The notes under the pieces were generated by a model. The model was not told the DNA's origin. It was given only the letters and a program-made list of their open reading frames with translations, and did not search any database. A stretch of 64,000 nucleotides of DNA from Streptomyces sp. SID3212 (GTDB taxonomy: Bacteria > Actinomycetota > Actinomycetes > Streptomycetales > Streptomycetaceae): NCBI RefSeq assembly GCF_009865405.1, contig NZ_WWJY01001238.1, forward strand, positions 1-64,000, given 5' to 3'. The translations under genes were made by a program, and so were the position numbers. Below are positions 58,220 to 64,000 of the stretch, one piece after another (the stretch's first letter is position 1; each line of letters begins with the position of its first letter).

Positions 58220-59284
58220 GTGGCATGGACAGTACCCATGACCGCAGTGCCGAGAGACGTATGGTCTGCCGCGCAATTTAACGTTCATGTGCGAGACAAC
58301 TTGCTGGAAACGATGGTGGGCAAAGCCTCTGTTGCGGGGGGTTACTTTGTCACGACCGCGGCCGGCGCGATCGCTCAGCGGACCACGGGCGGCGCGGTCG
58401 TGACAGCGTCTCAGACGAGATCGAACGTGGCGTACGGGGATCTGGCCACCACGGGGCCGGCGGTCACTGTCACGACCGGCACAGAGGCTTTGGTCTGGTT
58501 CGCAGCAGAGGCATTCTCCGATGGAGCGCCCGACTCTCCCGACGTCGCGACAACCACCACGTACACAGCTACGGGAAGCGCCACCTATCAGAGTGACGGC
58601 ACCAACCGCGGTGACGGCACGCGCATGTATCAAGGTCAGTTCGATACCACCAACGGTAATCAGTTTTCGATGGCCTTGTTTCCATACACGACAATGGTTG
58701 CCGACTTGACGGACGCGACTATCGTCTCGTGTGAACTCTTCCTTGATAACGATCATTTCTATTTGAACGCCGGCGGCAATGCAATCATCGGCACTCATAA
58801 TCAGACCAGCCTTACCGGATCCCATATCTATTCCCAGGTGACGCCTGCCCTATCGTCTGACCACTGGGACAAGGGTGAGGCCGCTTATAAATTCATTGAC
58901 GAATCTGTAGCTGAAAGGATTCGGGATGGCGTCGCCAAAGGAATAGCGCTCGGCAAGGGGCCAACTAGTTCTTTGAATTATTACGGCTACTTCAAGGGTG
59001 GCACTTCACCTAAGCTGCGAATCTCCTACAGCAAGCCGGGTGCGTTGGGTGCGTTCAGTAAGGCAAGCTTTGCCGTATCGGGTGCCACTACTATTGCGGC
59101 CTCGGATAACTGGGGAATCTACTGGTCCGGTGCCATAGCGTCCAATTCAAATCGCTGGGGTGTGGCGCGGCGGGTGACTGGATTGACTCCGGGGTCCAAC
59201 ACGTTCACGATGCAGTATGCGTCAGGAGGTTCGGGAGCCACCTCAACCTTCGCTCGCCGAGAAATGATCGTGATGCCGCTATGA
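58220..59284 (+). CDS. Tail fibre/spike-like paralog 1 (long form)
   Basis: 354 residues from GTG 58220. First of seven paralogs: N-terminal module MAWTVPMTAV...SAAQFNVHVRDNLLET and C-terminal module ending NTFTMQYASGG...FARREMIVMPL, the same as in the short copies. Between them is an extra ~170-residue beta domain (VATTTTYTATGSATYQSDGT to LRISYSKPG) absent from the other six. Likely the principal receptor-binding or adhesin protein. Confidence 0.78.
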   Translation: MAWTVPMTAVPRDVWSAAQFNVHVRDNLLETMVGKASVAGGYFVTTAAGAIAQRTTGGAVVTASQTRSNVAYGDLATTGPAVTVTTGTEALVWFAAEAFSDGAPDSPDVATTTTYTATGSATYQSDGTNRGDGTRMYQGQFDTTNGNQFSMALFPYTTMVADLTDATIVSCELFLDNDHFYLNAGGNAIIGTHNQTSLTGSHIYSQVTPALSSDHWDKGEAAYKFIDESVAERIRDGVAKGIALGKGPTSSLNYYGYFKGGTSPKLRISYSKPGALGAFSKASFAVSGATTIAASDNWGIYWSGAIASNSNRWGVARRVTGLTPGSNTFTMQYASGGSGATSTFARREMIVMPL

Positions 59285-59418
59285 GATCCGAATGTGAATT
59301 CATCGGATTGGATCACGAATGGGGTGATGCCGAAGAGTGCCCTAATGAGTGTGGCGACGATCGGTGCATGGTTGCATGCAAGGTCTGTTCCTATAAGGCT
59401 ATCGCTTGTGAGGATTGA
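59281..59418 (+). CDS. Cys-rich microprotein inside the paralog array (45 aa)
   Basis: ATGA overlap with paralog 1 and TGATG overlap with paralog 2. CEFIGLDHEWGDAEECPNEC, CMVACKVCSYKAIAC: eight Cys, a likely zinc cluster. Translational coupling supports reality. Confidence 0.6.
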   Translation: MRSECEFIGLDHEWGDAEECPNECGDDRCMVACKVCSYKAIACED

Positions 59419-59963
59419 TGGCATGGAGTACTCCGCTCACTGTAGCGGCTAACGATATCCTAACCGCGGCTCAATATAATCAGAGCGTACGAGACAACAT
59501 GCTTCAAATGGGTCCGTCTAAAGCTACGGGTCCGGGCAATTGGTTTAGCGTGTCAGCGACAAATGAGATAGCTGAACGCAACATTAACTCAAGCGTAGTC
59601 AACACTTCGGAGCAGACGTCTTCAACGTCATACGTCGACTTGGCAACAGTTGGGCCATCGGTTACGGTCACATGCAAGTATGCACTGATCTTTATGAATG
59701 TGCGCATGCGTAATGTGAATGGAGATGGTAGGGCTGCTTACGTGAGCCTTGCGTGTTCCGGTGCATCAAGCTTCTCTGCCAGTGATGATTGGATGATTTC
59801 GACTGCTGGAATCAAGGACAATAACCCCGTAAGGGTTGGGGGCTCATTTGGTTTCACGGTTAGCACTGCCGGGACCAACACATTTACCATGAAGTACAAA
59901 TGCCAGGCAGGCTACACGCCTGCACAGTTCGAGATGCGCGAATTGGTGGTGATCCCGTTCTAA
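59418..59963 (+). CDS. Tail fibre/spike-like paralog 2
   Basis: 181 residues. MAWSTPLTVAANDILTAAQY start, TSYVDLATVGPSVTVTCKYA central strands, NTFTMKYK and a VVIPF end. The module pattern (helical start, ~100-residue beta sandwich) is shared by the whole array; middle loops differ. Confidence 0.78.
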   Translation: MAWSTPLTVAANDILTAAQYNQSVRDNMLQMGPSKATGPGNWFSVSATNEIAERNINSSVVNTSEQTSSTSYVDLATVGPSVTVTCKYALIFMNVRMRNVNGDGRAAYVSLACSGASSFSASDDWMISTAGIKDNNPVRVGGSFGFTVSTAGTNTFTMKYKCQAGYTPAQFEMRELVVIPF

Positions 59964-60499
59964 TGGCATGGACAGCACCTATGACCGCGGTGGCCACCAA
60001 TGCAATAACTGCGGCGCAATGGAATGCACAGATCAGAGATAACTTTGCTGAGACCGAAGCCGCTAAGGCAGTTGGTGCGGCAGCTTACCTTGTGGCCACC
60101 GGTAGTAATGCGCTTACTAGTCGTACACTGCGGACCGGTGAGAATATGGTTTCGGAGAGTACGTCATCAACTAGCTACGCAGATCTTGGAACGCCGGGGC
60201 CGGCGGTCACCGTCACAACTGGGACTCAAGCAATTGTATTCATTGCCGGCGAGGCTCAAAACAATACAGATAACTCCGTCCATAAGTTCAGCGTTGCTGT
60301 GTCAGGCGCAACCACGACCGCGGCAAGCGATGACTGGGCGGTGATTATCGATGGAAATTACAGCGTGTCTCCAGTCCGCAGGGCATCGGCCCATAGGTTC
60401 ACGCTCACCGGTGGCTCTAATACTTTCACGATGAAGTATGCAGTCGGATCCGGCATAGGCACGTTTGGCAAGAGGCAGATAGCAGTACTGCCATTCTAA
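59963..60499 (+). CDS. Tail fibre/spike-like paralog 3
   Basis: 178 residues, TAATG overlap. Starts MAWTAPMTAVATNAITAAQW; TSYADLGTPGPAVTVTTGTQ, then SVAVSGATTTAASDDWAV and NTFTMKYAVGSG; ends IAVLPF. Confidence 0.78.
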   Translation: MAWTAPMTAVATNAITAAQWNAQIRDNFAETEAAKAVGAAAYLVATGSNALTSRTLRTGENMVSESTSSTSYADLGTPGPAVTVTTGTQAIVFIAGEAQNNTDNSVHKFSVAVSGATTTAASDDWAVIIDGNYSVSPVRRASAHRFTLTGGSNTFTMKYAVGSGIGTFGKRQIAVLPF

Positions 60500-60511
60500 G
60501 GGGTTTTGAAT

Positions 60512-61051
60512 ATGGCTTGGAATGCCCCCATGACTGCCGTATCCAATACCGCTTTTACGGCAGCTCAGTTCAACACTTACGTCCGAGACAACTTCCTAGA
60601 GACAGCTCCCGCCAAAGCCTCTGCCGCGGGACAGCTGTTCGTGGCGACTGGGGCGAACGCTATTGCGGCGCGTTCGCCGGCGGGCGCCACTGTCGCCACT
60701 TCGCAGACAACGACCAGCTCTACGTTTGCCGATCTCGCTACGGTGGGACCTTCCGTCACGGTCGTAACCGGTACCGCCGCTCTTGTGGCTGTGCAATGTC
60801 GGATGGCTAACGGTACGGCTAACTCACAGTGCTTTGCATCGTGGTCAGTGAGCGGAGCCACGACAGTTGCGGCTAGTAATGCCACCGCCATCATTTGCGA
60901 GAATGCAACAGCTGGGAATATCCATCGGTACGGAGTCCTTCACTATCAGTCCGGTCTCAATCCTGGCAGCAATACATTCACTATGCAGTATCACACAGAC
61001 ACGGGTACCGGAACCTTCTCTGACAGGCATATAGCCGTACTCCCACTATAG
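60512..61051 (+). CDS. Tail fibre/spike-like paralog 4
   Basis: 179 residues from ATG 60512 (AAGGGG upstream). MAWNAPMTAVSNTAFTAAQF start, STFADLATVGPSVTVVTGTA, SWSVSGATTVAASNATAI; ends IAVLPL. Confidence 0.78.
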   Translation: MAWNAPMTAVSNTAFTAAQFNTYVRDNFLETAPAKASAAGQLFVATGANAIAARSPAGATVATSQTTTSSTFADLATVGPSVTVVTGTAALVAVQCRMANGTANSQCFASWSVSGATTVAASNATAIICENATAGNIHRYGVLHYQSGLNPGSNTFTMQYHTDTGTGTFSDRHIAVLPL

Positions 61052-61061
61052 GAGAATCGTC

Positions 61062-61607
61062 GTGGCATGGACTGCGCCAATGACGTTCGTACCTAACTCA
61101 GTGCTTACGGCGTCACAGTTGAATACGTACTTGCGCGACAACATGATGGAGACAATGCCTGCAAAGGCAACAACGGCCGGTAGGTATTTCGTAACGGAGT
61201 CGCGCAATACCATTAGAGAACAGGCAGTTGCCGGTGACTTTGTCGCGACAGCCAATGACAACAGTACTATTTCTGCATCCGATTGGGTGGACCTCGGTAC
61301 TGTTGGCCCTAGCGTCACGGTGAACTGTCAGTCCAAGGCGCTCGTATCTCTGTATGCGCAGATGGATACTGACGCGACTGTCGTTGGTATATGGATGGGC
61401 TATGAGGTAAGCGGAGCAACCGACTCTCCCGTCAATAATAATCGGTCCATCATGGTACAGAACACTAGCCCTCAAAGTGTCGGGGCAATGATCCTTCATC
61501 AGGACTTGACTCCGGGCCTGAATACATTCACCTGTAAATATCGAGTGACCGGAGGAACGGTCATTAGCAACTGGAGTAACCGACGCATAGCGGTTCAGCC
61601 ATTTTAG
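61062..61607 (+). CDS. Tail fibre/spike-like paralog 5
   Basis: 181 residues from GTG 61062 (GGAGAA upstream). MAWTAPMTFVPNSVLTASQL start, DWVDLGTVGPSVTVNCQSKA, GYEVSGATDSPVNNN; ends IAVQPF. Confidence 0.78.
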   Translation: MAWTAPMTFVPNSVLTASQLNTYLRDNMMETMPAKATTAGRYFVTESRNTIREQAVAGDFVATANDNSTISASDWVDLGTVGPSVTVNCQSKALVSLYAQMDTDATVVGIWMGYEVSGATDSPVNNNRSIMVQNTSPQSVGAMILHQDLTPGLNTFTCKYRVTGGTVISNWSNRRIAVQPF

Positions 61608-61619
61608 GGAGGGGTTGAC

Positions 61620-62171
61620 ATGGCATGGATTTCACCTAAGACGTTCACCGCTAACTCAACCCTTACCGCAGTTGATCTGAATACTTACTTGCGCGACAAC
61701 ATGCTAGAGACATCGGCCGCTAAAGCAATTAACCCCGGCGGTACTTTCGCAGTGACCGGAGCCAACGCCATAGCGGAGCGCCTGGGCGCCCAGGCGTACG
61801 TAGCCACAGACGAGACAACCGCAACGACGGCTTCATATACGACATTGACTACAGCCGGCCCTTCTGTGACAGTCACGACCGGAGTAAGTGCTTGGGTATT
61901 CCTGTACTGCAATAGCTATCATCCAACGGTAACGAACGTAGTGGCGAGAATTTCTTATGCGGTATCTGGCACGACCACTTCCGCCGCATCAGATAACCGA
62001 GCGCAGGCAATGAGTCATGCAGTCGCCAACCGCGGTATAAGATCGGGCGTTTCAATCCTGCATACCGGGTTGAGTCCTGGATCCAACACCTTCACAGCTC
62101 AATACAAGACGAGCAGCGCCACAGCATCAACCCACTTTTCCGATCGGCGCATAGCCGTTATTCCTTTCTGA
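61620..62171 (+). CDS. Tail fibre/spike-like paralog 6
   Basis: 183 residues from ATG 61620 (GGGAGGGG upstream). MAWISPKTFTANSTLTAVDL start, ASYTTLTTAGPSVTVTTGVS, SYAVSGTTTSAASDNRA; ends IAVIPF. Confidence 0.78.
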   Translation: MAWISPKTFTANSTLTAVDLNTYLRDNMLETSAAKAINPGGTFAVTGANAIAERLGAQAYVATDETTATTASYTTLTTAGPSVTVTTGVSAWVFLYCNSYHPTVTNVVARISYAVSGTTTSAASDNRAQAMSHAVANRGIRSGVSILHTGLSPGSNTFTAQYKTSSATASTHFSDRRIAVIPF

Positions 62172-62183
62172 CTGGGGTGAGTC

Positions 62184-62723
62184 ATGGCTTGGACTACCCC
62201 TAAGACTTGGGTATCCGCGGACGTACTGCCGGCTGACGAACTCAATACCTATCTAAGGGACAACCTGATAGAGCTAGCTCCCGCTAAAGCTATAACGCCA
62301 GGAAGCTACTTTGTTACAACCGATACAGGCATGCTCTCCGAGAGAGTTCCCGAGGCTGGTTTTATAGCTGCGGCTGAACAGTCCGCGTCGACCAGCTATA
62401 TAGATCTTTTGAGCGTTGGGCCATCGGTCACTGTCGAGACGTCATCGCAAGCCCTCGTGTTTCTGTATTGCCACATGTATGGAACCAACGCGTCCCTGGG
62501 CATTTGGATGAACTACTCAGTATCGGGGGCTACCACTGATGACGCAGTTAACCGAGACAGCACCGGGCTACAGCTACAGGCCACCGGCGGTCAACGCATG
62601 GGGGTGAACATCCTGCACACCGGATTGAATCCTGGCATGAATACCTTTACCGCAAAGTACAGGGTATCCGGCGCGCACACTGGCACGTGGTCTGATAGGC
62701 GTTTGGGCGTGCTGCCATTTTAA
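62184..62723 (+). CDS. Tail fibre/spike-like paralog 7
   Basis: 179 residues from ATG 62184. MAWTTPKTWVSADVLPADEL start, TSYIDLLSVGPSVTVETSSQ, NYSVSGATTDDAVNRDS, NTFTAKYRVSGAHT; ends LGVLPF. Last copy before the membrane/lysis genes. Confidence 0.78.
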   Translation: MAWTTPKTWVSADVLPADELNTYLRDNLIELAPAKAITPGSYFVTTDTGMLSERVPEAGFIAAAEQSASTSYIDLLSVGPSVTVETSSQALVFLYCHMYGTNASLGIWMNYSVSGATTDDAVNRDSTGLQLQATGGQRMGVNILHTGLNPGMNTFTAKYRVSGAHTGTWSDRRLGVLPF

Positions 62724-62733
62724 GGGGGGCGTA

Positions 62734-62997
62734 ATGCAGAATGTCCTTTTGCAGTACGGAGCCCTGGGGGTATTCGTTCTGGTGTTGCTCGCTGCCGTGA
62801 AAGTAATCTTTGACAAGCTGTCAACGGCATACGAGAACGAGAAGACTAGGGCGGATAGGCTCGAAGAACAGATCCGGTCTCTCAATGAGACGATGCGCAC
62901 CGACTACATGACGACACTGAACGTCGCATCGCAGGCAATCGTAGACGCAAATCGAGCGGTAGCAGACGCGCTCTCTGTCGTACGCCGGGGGCAATAA
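62734..62997 (+). CDS. Single-span membrane protein with coiled coil (holin-like candidate)
   Basis: 87 residues. N-terminal transmembrane helix (YGALGVFVLVLLAAVKVIF) then a charged coiled coil (NEKTRADRLEEQIRSLNETM). This resembles BhlA/UviB-like phage proteins. A lysis or virion-release role is likely by position. Confidence 0.65.
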   Translation: MQNVLLQYGALGVFVLVLLAAVKVIFDKLSTAYENEKTRADRLEEQIRSLNETMRTDYMTTLNVASQAIVDANRAVADALSVVRRGQ

Positions 62998-63001
62998 TGA
63001 C

Positions 63002-63226
63002 ATGACAGAAAACATCGATGATCTTATTGCACAGTCTCAGTCGATACGGGACGACTTGCTTAAAACGATTGGAAAGCTCGAAGCATTCTCGATGGCACTC
63101 ATCCACCATGCTGGGCGCCTACAGACAGAGGTAACTACTTATGCCAGAGATCATGAAGCTGACACTCAATCGACTTCAACGCTTGACCATGGAGTTGAAG
63201 ACGATAACTCGAACGCTGAGAGATGA
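63002..63226 (+). CDS. Small helical acidic protein, unknown (74 aa)
   Basis: ATG 63002. Coiled-coil N-terminus (DDLIAQSQSIRDDLLKTIGK) and an acidic tail. No membrane segment. Part of the lysis-region operon. Confidence 0.55.
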   Translation: MTENIDDLIAQSQSIRDDLLKTIGKLEAFSMALIHHAGRLQTEVTTYARDHEADTQSTSTLDHGVEDDNSNAER

Positions 63227-63260
63227 GATGCAGAGGATTGAGGATGGCGATTCCCGATAG
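63141..63260 (+). CDS. Small helical protein (39 aa), overlapping
   Basis: ATG 63141 without a clear ribosome-binding site, embedded in the end of the previous gene. Regular amphipathic helix (KLTLNRLQRLTMELKTITRT). Real status uncertain. Confidence 0.35.
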   Translation: MPEIMKLTLNRLQRLTMELKTITRTLRDEMQRIEDGDSR

Positions 63261-63669
63261 CTTGACCACAGCCGCCCGGGTTCTTGCGGACAAGGTGGCT
63301 GAGCTGAATCGTGAAGCCGCGGACCGTGAGGCTGTGCTCACTCGGCAGCTCGCCAGACAGCGCACCATCGTGCGACTCCTTGTCGGCGTAGTCGCCTGCA
63401 TGCTCGCCCTCGCCGGCGCCGTTGGAGTTGCCCTGAACGGCGTTGCCAACAACACGGAGCGACTCAACGCGTCGGCAACGGTCAACCGTCAGAAGGCTTT
63501 GTGCCCGCTGTACGAACTGCTGCTTGCAAGCAACACCACGGCATCCCGTGCGCGCGCCGCGGACAAGGCCGCTTATGACAGGTCGTTCAAGGTCATTGGG
63601 GACGGATACGCCGCGCTCAACTGCGCGGAGTTCAAGGGCGATTCGCCCGTACTAGGATCAGGAGATTAG
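63244..63669 (+). CDS. Signal-anchored membrane protein with extracellular domain
   Basis: 141 residues from ATG 63244. An N-terminal coiled coil (ADKVAELNREAADREAVLTR), one transmembrane helix (IVRLLVGVVACMLALAGAVG) and an outer domain with two Cys (KALCPLYELL and ALNCAEFKG). It fits an accessory lysis or wall-linking protein. GAGG upstream. Confidence 0.65.
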   Translation: MAIPDSLTTAARVLADKVAELNREAADREAVLTRQLARQRTIVRLLVGVVACMLALAGAVGVALNGVANNTERLNASATVNRQKALCPLYELLLASNTTASRARAADKAAYDRSFKVIGDGYAALNCAEFKGDSPVLGSGD

Positions 63670-63671
63670 CC

Positions 63672-63866
63672 ATGCAGTTCACTAAGCGTCTTGCCGAGCA
63701 GGTTGTCATTGCGGGTGCCGCGGCGTTCTTTGCCGCTCTCGAAGCGTCGGGAGGACAGTGGGACCGTGCGGGCATAGCGCTTGGCCTGGGTGCCGTAGGG
63801 CGCGTTGTGTACGCCTTGCTGGTGAAGCCGGCCGGTGACAAGGACTCCCCGAACGCCGTGAAGTAG
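63672..63866 (+). CDS. Holin
   Basis: 64 residues. Short basic start, hydrophobic segment (VVIAGAAAFFAALEASGG), turn, second segment (GIALGLGAVGRVVYALLV) and a charged tail: the two-span layout of small Streptomyces phage holins. It would form the membrane lesion for the endolysin encoded at 41,376. Confidence 0.75.
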   Translation: MQFTKRLAEQVVIAGAAAFFAALEASGGQWDRAGIALGLGAVGRVVYALLVKPAGDKDSPNAVK

Positions 63867-63873
63867 CACAGCA

Positions 63874-63919
63874 AAAGACCCCCACCACTTCCCTTCGCGG
63901 GGTTGTGGTGGGGGTCTTT
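63874..63919. terminator. Strong bidirectional terminator at end of late operon
   Basis: A 15-bp exact inverted repeat (AAAGACCCCCACCAC and complement) with A-rich left and T-rich right sides, between the holin gene and a convergent minus-strand gene. Confidence 0.93.
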
Positions 63920-63930
63920 CTGTGTTGAGA

Positions 63931-64000
63931 TTAATTCTCTTCCTGAATGGTGATTACGTGCGTGCGCACCTCTCCGGATGGATCCGGTGCCGAAACCCTG
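63931..64000 (-). CDS. C-terminus of a reverse-strand gene (partial)
   Basis: The minus strand is open to the window edge and ends RVSAPDPSGEVRTHVITIQEE plus Asn and a TAA at 63931. A convergent terminator supports a real gene. Too short to identify; the missing integrase or an immunity gene is possible here by position only. Confidence 0.5.
   Translation of the reverse strand, partial: RVSAPDPSGEVRTHVITIQEEN

Larger units (their letters stand above)
16051..64000. mobile_element. HK97-like siphovirus prophage (right end outside window)
   Basis: From the interrupted pirin gene onward GC content drops, genes become short and tightly overlapped on one strand, and a complete head-tail module is present. 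At least 47.9 kb lies in the window. No integrase, excisionase with clear context, or immunity repressor was found, so the right end and integrase gene are probably beyond 64,000. All structural genes look intact, so the prophage may be inducible. Confidence 0.93.

Overview
The window shows a junction between a high-GC Streptomyces-type chromosome (about 1-16,050) and an integrated, lower-GC tailed-phage genome (about 16,051-64,000, running off the right edge). The host assignment rests on GC-rich third codon positions, GTG/TTG starts and actinobacterial families (EACC1, DUF2993/LmeA, CGNR zinc finger, MmyB-type XRE regulators). The phage itself carries Streptomyces-specific families (SsgA-like, DUF5753/DUF397, Lsr2).

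Chromosome, left to right: the end of a secreted alkaline-phosphatase-like enzyme; an aldo/keto reductase; a two-gene conflict-type locus (EACC1 adaptor plus a caspase-Hsp70 fusion); a Tat-exported amidohydrolase; an LmeA-like protein divergent from a TetR regulator, with look-alike operators in front of the TetR/LmeA pair and the amidohydrolase; a frameshifted RTX-repeat protein; a decayed stretch (9.7-11.4 kb) with remnants of a methylase, a GNAT enzyme and an IS5-type transposase; a DJ-1/PfpI protein divergent from a CGNR protein; an XRE regulator followed by an SDR, divergent from a second SDR; and the C-terminal stump of a pirin gene, which the prophage interrupts.

Prophage: nearly all genes lie on the plus strand and many overlap by 1-8 bases. 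16.1-20.2 kb is an early/accessory segment with tRNA genes, hairpin terminators, a DUF5753/DUF397 pair and an Lsr2-like protein. 20.2-36.6 kb holds DNA-processing genes (endonuclease VII, Cas4-like Fe-S nuclease, primase-polymerase, MazG-like), an SsgA-like developmental regulator and many small metal-binding or membrane proteins. The only reverse-strand phage gene that is complete here sits at 29.7 kb with its own promoter and terminator. A RecA-fold helicase at 36.6-37.8 kb is followed by an iteron-rich, AT-containing candidate origin (37.8-38.2 kb).

From 40.7 kb comes the late region of an HK97-like siphovirus: HNH endonuclease, endolysin, small and large terminase, portal, prohead protease, major capsid protein, connectors, major tail protein, tail chaperones joined by a likely -1 frameshift, tape measure and tail tip. 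Then come seven tandem paralogous tail proteins and a membrane/holin module ending at a strong bidirectional terminator. No integrase or immunity repressor is recognisable, so these are probably beyond the right edge. No CRISPR array or rRNA was seen.
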